The translations under genes and the position numbers were made by a program. The notes under the pieces are model-generated. The model did not search any database. It was not told the DNA's origin and saw nothing but the letters and a program-made list of their open reading frames with translations. This document shows, piece by piece, positions 41,119 through 50,049 of a stretch of DNA of 64,000 nucleotides (position 1 is its first letter; the number at the start of each line of letters is the position of its first letter). The DNA lies in NCBI RefSeq assembly GCF_012726205.1, contig NZ_JAASAE010000003.1:248001-312000 (forward strand), given 5' to 3'. Origin of the DNA: Rhodococcus sp. HNM0569. Lineage in GTDB: Bacteria > Actinomycetota > Actinomycetes > Mycobacteriales > Mycobacteriaceae.

Positions 41119-41387
41119 ACGCGCGTAGTACGCAAGCAGGCCCCATGCACCCGCCCAGAGTGGACGCTTCGGCGTGCATGCGGTACTTCACTGCGAACAC
41201 CTGCGGGGCTTTCCGGTTCTTGCCTCGGCGGAGTTCGTCTCCGCGCGAAGAGCAAGAGCCGGTGCGGGCGAAGGGAGGCGGCGTCGGCGGTCTTCGACGA
41301 GATCGGCTCGGCCGGGTCGCATGCTCGTCGCGTGCGCCACACGCCGGATTTGCCGGGCGTTCATTCAGAGCGCGCACACTCGGGCAC
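41119..41387. other. Gene-free interval
   Basis: This 269-bp stretch follows the HNH gene. A short hairpin GCGGAG-TTCGT-CTCCGC (41228-41244) may serve as a terminator. No other RNA gene, repeat or convincing ORF is visible. Confidence 0.5.
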
Positions 41388-42083
41388 ATGACGGCGCAGC
41401 TGATCGTGTCGGTGTCCGGGATCCGCGACGCGACTCGCGACGCGGCGGCGGACTTCGCATCCGAGCTGGACGCGCGGGGAGTCGCCCTGTCTCTGCTCGT
41501 CGCGCCGCGGCTGAAGGACTCGTACCGGCTCGTGCGTGACGACGACACTCAGCAGTGGTTGCGCGCGCGTCGCGAGCACGGCGACGCGATCGTGCTGCAC
41601 GGCTACGACCAGGCCGCCACCAAGCGCAGGCGAGCGGAGTTCGCGGCACTCGGCGAACACGAGGCCAGGCTCCGGCTACTGGCCGCCGACCGCGTGCTCG
41701 AACACGTCGGTGTGCGTACTCGGCTGTTCGCGCCGCCGCGGTGGACGGCGTCGTCCGGCGCCGTCGCGGCCTTGCCGCAGACCGGGTTCCGGCTGCTCGC
41801 CACCGCGGACGGGTTGCACGATCTCGTGCGCGGCACGTGCGTGCGTTCGCGGATCCTCGCGATCGGTGACGGTTACCCCCGCGAGCAGTGGTGGTGCCGT
41901 GCACTCGTCCTCGCGGCGGGGCGACGTGCGCGGCACGGCGGACTGGTCCGGCTCGCGGTGTCGGCCCGACAGCTGCAACGTTCCGCGCCACGCGCCGCTC
42001 TGCTCGATGCCGTCGACGCGGCCCTCGCGCACGGCGCGGTGCCGCGTGTCTACCGCTGGGAACGAAGTGCCGCAGCGGCGTGA
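41388..42083 (+). CDS. DUF2334/polysaccharide-deacetylase-like protein
   Basis: This 231-residue protein begins with a TIM-barrel-like strand (AQLIVSVSGIRDATRDAAADFASELDARGVALSLLVAPRL). It contains IVLHGYDQ, the deacetylase-type His/Asp-containing strand, then RTRLFAPPRWTASSGAVAAL and LATADGLHDLVRG. The pattern is that of DUF2334 proteins in the carbohydrate esterase 4-like group, though the full metal triad is not certain. ATG at 41388 is used; longer frames upstream look noncoding. Confidence 0.7.
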   Translation: MTAQLIVSVSGIRDATRDAAADFASELDARGVALSLLVAPRLKDSYRLVRDDDTQQWLRARREHGDAIVLHGYDQAATKRRRAEFAALGEHEARLRLLAADRVLEHVGVRTRLFAPPRWTASSGAVAALPQTGFRLLATADGLHDLVRGTCVRSRILAIGDGYPREQWWCRALVLAAGRRARHGGLVRLAVSARQLQRSAPRAALLDAVDAALAHGAVPRVYRWERSAAAA

Positions 42084-42100
42084 GTCGCGGTCGCTGCGGT

Positions 42101-42424
42101 CTACCCGTCGGCGTCCGGTGCATGTTCGGCCGCGGCGATGACGGCGCGCAGCGCGGCGAGTTCGGCCGCAAGAGCACTGCGGCCGGCGTCGGTGATGTGC
42201 ACCCAGGTTTTCGGCCGACCGGAACCGCGGCGCTCGCTGCCGACGAGATCTGCTTCCTGGAGCACCTTGAGGTGCCGGTTGAGGTTGCCGTCGGTGAGGT
42301 GCAGTGTGTCCCGCAAGGCGCCGAACTCCAGGGACACGCCTGAATTGAGGAGTGCGAGAACGCCGAGCCTGGTGCGTTGGTGGACCACGTCGTCGAGGCT
42401 CACAGCGGGGTGCGGGTCGCTCAT
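42101..42424 (-). CDS. Winged-helix transcriptional regulator
   Basis: This 107-residue protein is a single winged-helix domain (RTRLGVLALLNSGVSLEFGALRDTLHLTDGNLNRHLKVLQEADLVGSERRGSGRPKTWVHIT) of the kind fused to or paired with small membrane proteins. Its ATG at 42424 overlaps the stop of the upstream membrane-protein gene (ATGA). It probably binds the CACTTTGCG palindromes in front of this two-gene unit. Confidence 0.85.
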   Translation of the reverse strand: MSDPHPAVSLDDVVHQRTRLGVLALLNSGVSLEFGALRDTLHLTDGNLNRHLKVLQEADLVGSERRGSGRPKTWVHITDAGRSALAAELAALRAVIAAAEHAPDADG

Positions 42425-43014
42425 GCCGTGCGTTCCGCGGAACGCGGCAGGCCCTCGGCGCGCACCAGGTCGACGGCAGCGCCGAGTGCGGCCGCGACAC
42501 CGACGACCAGTGCCAGGATCGCCTGCCCCTGTGCGGGATCGGTGACGGCGACGACTGCGACCGTGGTCAGCGTGGCCGCGGCGACCGCTCCGAGGGTCGG
42601 CGAACGCCACGACGACGCGAAGACACCCAGGCCTGAGCCGAGGACGAGCCATGGGCCCGCGTCGGCCCAGTCACCGCGGACGAATGCCACGATCGCGAGC
42701 ACCGCGACCAGCATCACCGCGCCTGTCGCGATTCCCACGAGTCCCGGCCACGCGGCGGGTTGCGCCGGACGGGTGGCGTAGTACCAGCCCGAGACGAGGG
42801 CGGACAACGGTGCGACGGCATACCAGTAGAGGTGGCTCGCGTCGCCGAGCAGCAGAGAGGCGGGGATCCACGCGAGTATCGAGATGGACACGCACAGCAG
42901 GACGAACCAGGACGGCGTGGCCATGCGCCTGCCCTGCCTCGACCACTGCGCGATATCGGCTGTGAGCGCGCGGGCGGCTGCAGCGCTCGGTTCACTTTGC
43001 GATGCAGAGTTCAT
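42421..43014 (-). CDS. Small multi-pass membrane protein
   Basis: This 197-residue protein has about five to six hydrophobic segments (for example WFVLLCVSISILAWIPASLLL, GLVGIATGAVMLVAVLAIVAFV, AILALVVGVAAALGAAVDLV). Its first 30 residues are polar. No transporter motif was recognised. It is cotranscribed with a winged-helix regulator and is likely its partner or target. Function unknown. Confidence 0.75.
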   Translation of the reverse strand: MNSASQSEPSAAAARALTADIAQWSRQGRRMATPSWFVLLCVSISILAWIPASLLLGDASHLYWYAVAPLSALVSGWYYATRPAQPAAWPGLVGIATGAVMLVAVLAIVAFVRGDWADAGPWLVLGSGLGVFASSWRSPTLGAVAAATLTTVAVVAVTDPAQGQAILALVVGVAAALGAAVDLVRAEGLPRSAERTA

Positions 43015-43038
43015 GGGTCCACTTTGCGCCGCAAAGTG
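42993..43038. promoter_or_regulatory. Tandem CACTTTGCG palindromic operators
   Basis: CACTTTGCG-C-CGCAAAGTG (43020-43038) is a perfect 9-1-9 palindrome just upstream of the membrane-protein start at 43014. A second, degenerate copy begins with the same CACTTTGCG at 42993-43001, inside the start of the gene, 27 bp away. This is a likely autoregulatory operator for the winged-helix protein of the same unit. Confidence 0.7.
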
Positions 43039-43072
43039 TCGGATGTCAACGAATGGGAGGCGGACGAGCCCG

Positions 43073-43717
43073 TCACACCTCGATCGAGTTCTCCTCCGGC
43101 ATGACGCGGAACTCGGTGCGCTCGGCCGCCATCTCGGAGTAGCGACCGTAGAAGATGCCGGTGGCCTCGTTCGCGATGATCGCCTGGTGGATCGGCACCG
43201 CGACGCGCGGCGCGACCGCGCGCAGGTAGTCGATGGCCTCCCAGATCTTCAGCCACGGCGCCGCTGCGGGCAGCGCGAGCACGTCGACCTCGACGTCGGG
43301 AACGTACAGCGAGTCGCCGGGGTGCATCAGGCGAGCCGGATTCTCGGCGTCGCCGAGTAGGTAGACGGTGTTGTCGATCGTGGGCAGTTCGGGGTGGATC
43401 GTCGCGTGCATGCCGCCCGATCCGGTGACGTGGATGCCGCCGACGTCGAACTCGTCGCCCGCCCGCACCGGCGTCCACGTGTCGCCGAGCTGCGTGGCGG
43501 TCTGCGGATCGCAGTACAGTGCCGCGCCCGGGTTGTTCTCGACGAGCGCGGGCAGTCGCGCGACGTCGACGTGGTCGGGGTGCTGGTGGGTGATCATGAC
43601 CGCGTCGAGCCCGGTGATGCCCTCGAAGCCGTGCGAGAAGTTGCCGGGGTCGAACAGGACAGTCGTGTCGTTCAGTTCGGCGAGAACGCAGCTGTGTCCG
43701 AAGTGGGTCAGTCGCAT
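43073..43717 (-). CDS. Metallo-beta-lactamase-fold hydrolase (UlaG/YtnP-like)
   Basis: This 214-residue protein starts [14 protein letters not shown] and carries the metal-binding motif THQHPDHVD, the later GMHATIH and a C-terminal IHQAI. It is a compact MBL-fold hydrolase of the UlaG-like group. The substrate is unknown. The gene diverges from purS across 108 bp. Confidence 0.85.
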   Translation of the reverse strand: MRLTHFGHSCVLAELNDTTVLFDPGNFSHGFEGITGLDAVMITHQHPDHVDVARLPALVENNPGAALYCDPQTATQLGDTWTPVRAGDEFDVGGIHVTGSGGMHATIHPELPTIDNTVYLLGDAENPARLMHPGDSLYVPDVEVDVLALPAAAPWLKIWEAIDYLRAVAPRVAVPIHQAIIANEATGIFYGRYSEMAAERTEFRVMPEENSIEV

Positions 43718-43825
43718 GCCCCGAGTATCGCCCCTACCACGCGCGGAACGCAGGGGAGTCGGTCGGTAGACTGGCGACGGTCCGGTGCTCTGCCGGAACG
43801 CAACGCAACTACCGAGGAGCAGCAC

Positions 43826-44071
43826 GTGGCTCGTGTCGTCGTGGAAGTCATGCCCAAGGCCGAGATTCTCGACCCGCAAGGGCAGGCCATTGCCGGTGCG
43901 CTCCCGAGGCTCGGGTTCAACGGGATCACCGACGTCCGCCAGGGCAAGCGCTTCGAGCTCGAGGTCGACGGCAGTGTCGACGACGCGCAGCTCGAACAGA
44001 TCGCCGAGGCCCTCCTCGCCAACACGGTGATCGAGAACTGGACCGTCCGTCGCGTCTCCACCGAGGCGTGA
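43826..44071 (+). CDS. purS: Phosphoribosylformylglycinamidine synthase, PurS subunit
   Basis: This 81-residue protein bridges PurQ and PurL in the FGAM synthase complex. It has the typical [19 protein letters not shown] start, [18 protein letters not shown], and [15 protein letters not shown] at 43826 has GAGGAG 6 nt upstream. The purQ frame begins at or just after its stop. Confidence 0.93.
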   Translation: MARVVVEVMPKAEILDPQGQAIAGALPRLGFNGITDVRQGKRFELEVDGSVDDAQLEQIAEALLANTVIENWTVRRVSTEA

Positions 44072-44079
44072 GCGCGGCC

Positions 44080-44757
44080 ATGAGCGCACGCATCGGAGTC
44101 ATCACCTTCCCCGGCACACTCGACGACGTCGACGCGGCGCGCGCAGTGCGCCTCGCGGGCGGCGAGGCCGTGAGCCTGTGGCACGGCGACGCCGACCTGA
44201 AGGGCGTCGACGCGGTCGTCGTGCCCGGCGGCTTCTCGTACGGCGATTACCTGCGCGCAGGCGCGATCGCACGGTTCGCCCCAGTCATGGGCAAGGTCGT
44301 CGAGGCGGCCGGTGGCGGCATGCCGGTCCTCGGCATCTGCAACGGTTTCCAGGTGCTGTGCGAGGCAGGGCTGCTGCCGGGCGCGCTCACCCGCAACGAG
44401 GGCCTGCACTTCGTGTGCCGCGACCAGTGGCTGAAGGTCGAGAACAACACGACGGCCTGGACGACGCGCTACGACAGCGGCGCCGAGATCCTCGTCCCCC
44501 TCAAGTCGGGCGAGGGCCGCTACCAGGCGTCCGACGCCGTCCTCGACGAACTCGAAGGCGAAGGTCGCGTCGTGTTCCGGTACGCGGGCGACAACCCGAA
44601 CGGCTCCCAGCGCGGCATCGCCGGCATCGCGTCCGCCAACGGACGCGTCGTCGGCCTCATGCCGCACCCCGAGCACGCCACCGAACCGCTCACCGGGCCC
44701 AGCGACGACGGCCTCGGCATCTTCTACTCGGCGCTCGAGGCCATCGTCTCGGCGTGA
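44080..44757 (+). CDS. purQ: Phosphoribosylformylglycinamidine synthase, glutaminase subunit PurQ
   Basis: This 225-residue class I glutamine amidotransferase supplies ammonia to PurL. The catalytic Cys is in [11 protein letters not shown] and the His/Glu pair in [26 protein letters not shown] is diagnostic. ATG at 44080 gives the usual [12 protein letters not shown] start. GTG at 44068, overlapping the purS stop, would add four residues. Confidence 0.95.
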   Translation: MSARIGVITFPGTLDDVDAARAVRLAGGEAVSLWHGDADLKGVDAVVVPGGFSYGDYLRAGAIARFAPVMGKVVEAAGGGMPVLGICNGFQVLCEAGLLPGALTRNEGLHFVCRDQWLKVENNTTAWTTRYDSGAEILVPLKSGEGRYQASDAVLDELEGEGRVVFRYAGDNPNGSQRGIAGIASANGRVVGLMPHPEHATEPLTGPSDDGLGIFYSALEAIVSA

Positions 44758-44760
44758 TCG

Positions 44761-45333
44761 TCAGCTGCCCGCGGGCGGTTCCGTCGTGAACAACCCGCGG
44801 TGCAGCACCGCGCGCACGTGCGCGCAGCCTCGCTCGCGCCGCACGCCCGGACCCTGAGCTGCCATCGCCATCGGAAGTGTCACGAGCACGTCGTCGATCG
44901 TCACCGATCGGTGTGCCCGCCCCCGTTCGTGGGCCTCGGCGAGCAGCGGTTCGAGGGCGGCTGCGGTGCGGTCTGCGAGCTCGCCGAGTCTGCCGAGTCC
45001 GGCGGGGTCGCCCGCTGTCGCCACGATCCGGGACAGCCACGGCGACTCGAGCTGGACGTCGAGCAGGTAGTGGTAGAGCCGCTCGGCGCCATCGTCGGTG
45101 CCGGCGAGGGCGGTCGCGCGAGCCTCGATCTCGTCGACATTGTGCTCGAGTACCGCCGACGCCAGCGCCTCCCGGTCGGCGAAGTGCCGATGCAGCGTGG
45201 TCCGGCTGACCTCGGCGAGCTTCGCGATCTCCTCGAGCGGGACGTCCGGCCCGAGCGTCATGAACGCGCGGCGAGCCGCCGAGACGAGGCGCTCGCGATT
45301 GCGTGCGGCATCGCGGCGGGTCGGGTTGTCCAT
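44761..45333 (-). CDS. TetR-family transcriptional regulator
   Basis: This 190-residue protein has a TetR HTH (LVSAARRAFMTLGPDVPLEEIAKLAEVSRTTLHRHFADREALASAVL). The ATG at 45333 follows a poor ribosome-binding site; longer frames upstream are not supported. It diverges from the Baeyer-Villiger monooxygenase gene, and CGTACATTGACGTACG in the gap is a likely operator. It ends 3 bp after the convergent purQ stop. Confidence 0.87.
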   Translation of the reverse strand: MDNPTRRDAARNRERLVSAARRAFMTLGPDVPLEEIAKLAEVSRTTLHRHFADREALASAVLEHNVDEIEARATALAGTDDGAERLYHYLLDVQLESPWLSRIVATAGDPAGLGRLGELADRTAAALEPLLAEAHERGRAHRSVTIDDVLVTLPMAMAAQGPGVRRERGCAHVRAVLHRGLFTTEPPAGS

Positions 45334-45383
45334 GCTCGGAGGGTATCCACCGCGCTGGTGCGACCCCTGTGCGGTCGCAAAAA

Positions 45384-45399
45384 CGTACATTGACGTACG
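45384..45399. promoter_or_regulatory. Inverted repeat between TetR and monooxygenase genes
   Basis: CGTACATTGACGTACG has inverted CGTAC/GTACG ends and contains a possible -35 box TTGACG (45390-45395) for the monooxygenase gene. Position and symmetry fit a TetR operator; binding is inferred. Confidence 0.5.
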
Positions 45400-45438
45400 G
45401 TTCGAGGACGGCGACGAATCCTCGACGAAAGGCACCTC

Positions 45439-47268
45439 GTGACGGACGCGGCGAATCGCGACTGCGCATCATCCGGCCCCCACCTCGACCCGAACGCCCT
45501 GCGTGAGAAGTATCGATACGAGCGCGACAGACGCCTGCGCCCGGACGGCAAGACCCAGTACCGTCGCGCCGCGGGCGAGTTCGGGTACTACGCGAAAGAC
45601 CCCTACACACCGTTCACCGAACGCGCACCACTGACCGACCGTGTCGACGTCCTCGTGGTCGGCGGCGGCTTCGGGGGGCTGCTCACCGGCGCGAGGTTGC
45701 GTGAGTCGGGTGTCGAGTCCGTGCGGCTGATCGACGAGGGCGGCGACTTCGGCGGAACGTGGTACTGGAACCGCTATCCCGGGATCCACTGCGACATCGA
45801 GTCGTACGTGTACATGCCGTTGCTCGAAGAGGTCGGCTACGTCCCGAAGTGGCGATACGCTCCGGGCGACGAGATCCGGCGGCACTGTGTCGCGATCGCC
45901 GAGCATTACGGCCTGTATCGGGACGCGGTGTTCCACACGCGTGCAACCGAACTGCGGTGGGACGACGAAGAGAACGAATGGCTCGTGTCGACCGACCGCG
46001 GCGACGAGATGCGTGCACGGTATGTCGTCGTGTCCTCCGGCACGCTGAGCCAGCCGAAGCTTCCCGGAATCCCGGGAATCGAGAACTACCGCGGACACAC
46101 CTTCCACACCAGCAGGTGGGACTACGGGTACACCGGCGGCGACGCCGACGGCGGTCTGTACCGGCTCGCGGACAAGCGGGTCGGCATCGTCGGTACGGGC
46201 GCGACGGGCCTGCAAGCGATTCCGTTCGTCGCGCGAGATGCCGAGCATCTGTACGTCTTCCAGCGCACGCCGTCGTCGGTGGACGTGCGCGACAATCGGC
46301 CCACCGACCCCGAGTGGGCGGCGTCGTTGCGACCGGGCTGGCAGCGCGAACGCATGGAGAACTTTCTCGCGATCCTCGCGGGCGAGGACGTCGACGTCGA
46401 CCTGGTGGGAGACCGGTGGACGTCGACGGCGCGGCTGCAACGCAAGATGATCACCGGCGCCGTCGACACGACGCTGGAGCCCGACGAGCGGGAACGTCTC
46501 GACGAGACGGCCGATTTCGCGAAGATGAACGAGATTCGCGCACGCGTCGCCGAGGTCGTCGACGACCCGCAGACCGCCGCTGCGCTGCAACCGTGGTACC
46601 GCTACATGTGCAAGCGCCCCGGCTTCAGTGACCACTACCTGCAGACCTTCAATCGCCCGAATGTGACTCTCGTCGACACCGCGGACCACGGTGGTGTCAC
46701 GCGCATGACCGAACGCGGAGTCGTCGTCGGTGACGTCGAGTACGAGGTCGACTGTGTCGTGTTCGCCACGGGATTCGAGACCGGTGTGTCGGGCGTGCGG
46801 TCGGGCACGTTGCCCGTGTACGGGCGCGGCGGCCGCGCGCTGCTCGATCACTGGGCGGCCGGCCCACGCACGCTGCACGGCTTCTACTCGCACGGTTTTC
46901 CGAACCTGTTCCACCTCGCGTCGATGCAGAACGCGAACTCGGTCAACTTCGCCCACATCCTGCAGGAGCAGGCAGACCACATCGCGGCGGTCGTCGCCGA
47001 GGCGCGCAAGTGCGGCGCCGAGTGCGTCGAACCGACCGCCGAAGCCGAAGACGCGTGGTGCGACACGATCCGGGACACCGCGATCGACAACGGCACCTTC
47101 CTCGCCGAGTGCACGCCCGGCTACTACAACGGCGAGGGCACTCGCCGTACCGCGACGCCGTCGTCCTACGGACCCGGCCCCATAGCCTTCCACCGGCTGC
47201 TCGCGCAGTGGCGTACCGGCGACATGAGCGATGTGCTCGTCGCCCCGGCTGCCGGAGCGGGCCGGTGA
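45439..47268 (+). CDS. Flavin-binding Baeyer-Villiger-type monooxygenase
   Basis: This 609-residue protein has the first FAD motif (VLVVGGGFGGLLTGARL), the GGTWYWNRYPG region, the Baeyer-Villiger fingerprint YRGHTFHTSRWDY (FxGxxxHxxxW type, with D in the last position) and the NADP motif VGIVGTGATGLQ. Such enzymes insert oxygen next to a ketone to make esters or lactones. An N-terminal extension of about 60 residues resembles those of cyclopentadecanone/steroid monooxygenases. GTG at 45439. It is coupled to the following lactonase-like gene. Confidence 0.92.
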   Translation: MTDAANRDCASSGPHLDPNALREKYRYERDRRLRPDGKTQYRRAAGEFGYYAKDPYTPFTERAPLTDRVDVLVVGGGFGGLLTGARLRESGVESVRLIDEGGDFGGTWYWNRYPGIHCDIESYVYMPLLEEVGYVPKWRYAPGDEIRRHCVAIAEHYGLYRDAVFHTRATELRWDDEENEWLVSTDRGDEMRARYVVVSSGTLSQPKLPGIPGIENYRGHTFHTSRWDYGYTGGDADGGLYRLADKRVGIVGTGATGLQAIPFVARDAEHLYVFQRTPSSVDVRDNRPTDPEWAASLRPGWQRERMENFLAILAGEDVDVDLVGDRWTSTARLQRKMITGAVDTTLEPDERERLDETADFAKMNEIRARVAEVVDDPQTAAALQPWYRYMCKRPGFSDHYLQTFNRPNVTLVDTADHGGVTRMTERGVVVGDVEYEVDCVVFATGFETGVSGVRSGTLPVYGRGGRALLDHWAAGPRTLHGFYSHGFPNLFHLASMQNANSVNFAHILQEQADHIAAVVAEARKCGAECVEPTAEAEDAWCDTIRDTAIDNGTFLAECTPGYYNGEGTRRTATPSSYGPGPIAFHRLLAQWRTGDMSDVLVAPAAGAGR

Positions 47269-48266
47269 CCGCGGCGATCCGCGGCGGCGCGGCACTCGTC
47301 ACGATGGCCACCGCGTTCTCGCTCGTGGCGTGCTCGGATTCCGATGCGTCGGAAGCCGCGCCGGACACCCGCACCGCGGAGCGTGTCCTCCAGGTGACCG
47401 ACGTCCACCCCGAAACGGGCATGACGCTTCTCGAGGGGCCGACCTTCGGCGACGACGGCAGGCTCTACCTCGTCGACGTCACTGCGCCCGCGGGCGACGC
47501 GAAGGTGATGGCCGTCGACCTCGACACCGATCGCGTCGAGCAGGTGTTCACCGACGACGCCGGTGCGTTCACCTCGGCGCAGTTCAGCGCGCACGACGGT
47601 CGGCTGTACCTCACCGACTTTCGTGGACGCATCGTGAGCGTCGCGCCCGACGGCACCGACCCGAGAGTGTTCGCCGACGGCGAGATCGACGGGCGACGTA
47701 TGCAACTCGACGATCTCACGTTCGACGACGACGGAAACCTCTATGCGACCGACTCGTCGTACACGGCATATCCCGAGGGCACGCCCACCGGCCGGGTGCT
47801 GCGGTTCGATCGCGCCACCGCACACGCCACCGTTCTCGCGGACGGCCAACCGAATCCGAACGGCATCTCGTTCGACCGGGACGGCGGTGCGCTGTGGGTG
47901 AGCCAGCTCGACGCCAATCGCATCGACTACCTCACACTCGGCCCGGATCGCACCACGGTGGCGCGAGCGCACACCGCGATGCACGTGGACGGCGGTACGA
48001 CACAAACCGATTCGAATGCTGTCGACGCGGACGGCAATGTCTACCAGGGCATCCACGGCGAACCGCGGATTCTCGTGTACCGGCCCGACGGCGAGCGCCT
48101 CGCGACCGTCGAGTTCCCGGACGCGCAGGGCCTCGAGTCGGCGACGAACATCGCGATCCGGCCGGGCACGACCGACGCGTACGTGACGGTCAGCGGTCCG
48201 GAAGGCGGCTACGTGTACCGGTTCGATGCGTTCGCGGAAGGTATCAGGCAGTCCAACGGAGGGTAG
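47265..48266 (+). CDS. SMP-30/lactonase-like beta-propeller lipoprotein
   Basis: This 333-residue protein has a signal peptide with lipobox SLVAC (residues about 15-19) followed by six-bladed-propeller repeats: LLEGPTFGDDGRLYLVD, LDDLTFDDDGNLYATDS, GQPNPNGISFDRDG, DSNAVDADGNVYQG. These resemble SMP-30/gluconolactonase/Drp35 calcium-dependent lactonases. GTG at 47265 overlaps the monooxygenase stop (GTGA), suggesting a shared pathway in which a lactone is opened. The lipoprotein location, outside the membrane, is odd for that scheme. Confidence 0.82.
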   Translation: MTAAIRGGAALVTMATAFSLVACSDSDASEAAPDTRTAERVLQVTDVHPETGMTLLEGPTFGDDGRLYLVDVTAPAGDAKVMAVDLDTDRVEQVFTDDAGAFTSAQFSAHDGRLYLTDFRGRIVSVAPDGTDPRVFADGEIDGRRMQLDDLTFDDDGNLYATDSSYTAYPEGTPTGRVLRFDRATAHATVLADGQPNPNGISFDRDGGALWVSQLDANRIDYLTLGPDRTTVARAHTAMHVDGGTTQTDSNAVDADGNVYQGIHGEPRILVYRPDGERLATVEFPDAQGLESATNIAIRPGTTDAYVTVSGPEGGYVYRFDAFAEGIRQSNGG

Positions 48267-48398
48267 GCAGCAAAAAATCACGGTGACGCAAACCCTCGTG
48301 AACCGGTGATCCTCCCGGCACGGTGAAGGTTCGGACCGCGGCCGATCGACGTGCCGCGGCCCGAACCTGCCGCCGATTTCCGAGGGGTTCGCTGCGAC

Positions 48399-49268
48399 AT
48401 GACCGCGACAACGACCGACACCGTGCGCGCCGCAGGCGCCGCAGTCGTGAACCCACCGACTCCCGTCGATCCTGGCGAGGCACCGGCCCGTGGCGGGTTC
48501 TGGGCGCGCCACCGATGGACCGTCATCCGGCTGCTCTCGCCGGTCGCGCTCCTCGTGCTGTGGCAGATCGGCAGCGCCGCGGGCCTCATCTCGCAGCGCA
48601 TCCTGCCCGCGCCGTCACTGATCGCCGATGCGGGCCTCGAACTGGTGCGGAACGGCGAACTCGTCGACGCGCTCGGGGTGTCCGGGCTGAGAGTGGCGCT
48701 TGGTCTGCTGCTCGGGGGCGTCGTGGGCGTCGCGCTCGGTGCCCTCGTGGGCCTGTCGCGGGTCGCGGAGGCGACCGTCGACCCGCCGCTGCAGATGCTG
48801 CGCGCCCTGCCCCATCTCGGACTCATCCCGCTGTTCATCCTGTGGTTCGGAATCGGCGAGACGCCCAAGATCCTGCTCGTCGCACTCGGCGTCGCATTCC
48901 CCCTGTACCTCAACACCTTCTCGGGAATCCGGCAGATCGACGCCAAGCTGTTCGAGACCGCATCCGTGCTCGGCTTCTCGTGGTGGCAGCGGTTCACCAC
49001 GATCATCCTGCCGAGTACCGCGCCGCAACTGCTCGTGGGGCTGCGCCAGTCGCTCGCGATCGCGTGGCTCTCGCTGATCGTCGCCGAACAGATCAACTCG
49101 GACGCGGGCCTCGGCTTCATCATCAATCACGCACGCGACTTCCTGCGCGTCGACACGATCATCTTCGGGCTCGTGGTCTACGCGTTGATGGGCATCGCGA
49201 CCGACGGCATCGTGCGACTGCTCGAGAAGCGCGCGCTGCGGTACCGAGGCGAAGGGGACACGAAGTGA
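48399..49268 (+). CDS. Sulfonate/nitrate-type ABC transporter permease
   Basis: This 289-residue inner-membrane protein has about six helices and the BPD-transport signature region (ETASVLGFSWWQRFTTIILPSTAPQLLVGLRQSLAIAWLSLIVAEQI), as in SsuC/TauC. It transports with the ATPase gene that overlaps its stop (GTGA at 49265). ATG at 48399; ribosome-binding site GAGGGG is rather distant. The aliphatic sulfonate assignment rests on family resemblance. Confidence 0.88.
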   Translation: MTATTTDTVRAAGAAVVNPPTPVDPGEAPARGGFWARHRWTVIRLLSPVALLVLWQIGSAAGLISQRILPAPSLIADAGLELVRNGELVDALGVSGLRVALGLLLGGVVGVALGALVGLSRVAEATVDPPLQMLRALPHLGLIPLFILWFGIGETPKILLVALGVAFPLYLNTFSGIRQIDAKLFETASVLGFSWWQRFTTIILPSTAPQLLVGLRQSLAIAWLSLIVAEQINSDAGLGFIINHARDFLRVDTIIFGLVVYALMGIATDGIVRLLEKRALRYRGEGDTK

Positions 49269-49993
49269 CCGCAGCGCGAATCGAACTCGCCGCGTCGTTG
49301 CGCGGAATCGACAAGTGGTACGGCGACAATCAGGTGCTTGCCGACGTCGATCTCGACATCGCGCGCGGCGAAATCGTTGCGCTGGTGGGCCGCTCGGGCT
49401 CCGGTAAGTCCACGCTGCTGCGTGTGCTGGCCGGGCTCTCGCGCGATCACACGGGCGACCGGCACGTCGCGGGCTCGCCCGCGGTCGCATTCCAGGAACC
49501 GCGGCTGCTGCCGTGGCGCAGCGTCCGCCGCAATGTCGCGTACGGCCTCAACACCGCGGGTGTCCGCGGTGCGGAGGCGCTCGCCGCCGCCGACCGCACA
49601 CTCGACGAGGTCGGTCTCGCCGACAAACGCGACGCGTGGCCGCTCACATTGTCGGGCGGTCAGGCGCAGCGCGTCGCGCTCGCCCGTGCGCTCGTGGGTG
49701 AGCCCGAATTGCTGTTGCTCGACGAGCCTTTCGGTGCGCTCGACGCGCTCACGCGACTCGACATGCATGCCCTGCTGCTGGCGCTGTGGCGAAGGCACGG
49801 CTTCGGTGTCCTGCTCGTGACCCACGATGTCGACGAGGCCGTCGCGCTGGCCGACCGGGTCGTCGTCCTCGACGACGGTGCGATCGCCGACGACGTGCAC
49901 GTCGATCTGCCGCGCCCGCGTGAGCGCGGGACCGCGGCATTCGGCCGCCACCGTTCACGCCTGCTCACCGCTCTCGGCGTCCACGCCGGTTGA
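49265..49993 (+). CDS. Sulfonate/nitrate-type ABC transporter ATP-binding protein
   Basis: This 242-residue ATPase has Walker A GRSGSGKST, Q-loop FQEPRLLPWRSVRRNV, signature LSGGQAQRVALARAL, Walker B LLLLDEPFGALDALTR and H-loop VTHDVDEAVALADRV. It is of the SsuB/TauB type that pairs with the preceding permease and the binding protein that follows. Confidence 0.9.
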   Translation: MTAARIELAASLRGIDKWYGDNQVLADVDLDIARGEIVALVGRSGSGKSTLLRVLAGLSRDHTGDRHVAGSPAVAFQEPRLLPWRSVRRNVAYGLNTAGVRGAEALAAADRTLDEVGLADKRDAWPLTLSGGQAQRVALARALVGEPELLLLDEPFGALDALTRLDMHALLLALWRRHGFGVLLVTHDVDEAVALADRVVVLDDGAIADDVHVDLPRPRERGTAAFGRHRSRLLTALGVHAG

Positions 49994-50049
49994 ACCCCAC
50001 CCGCCACCGCGCTCCGTTGTCGAAGCCCGTGATCGAAAAGGAAGTCTCC

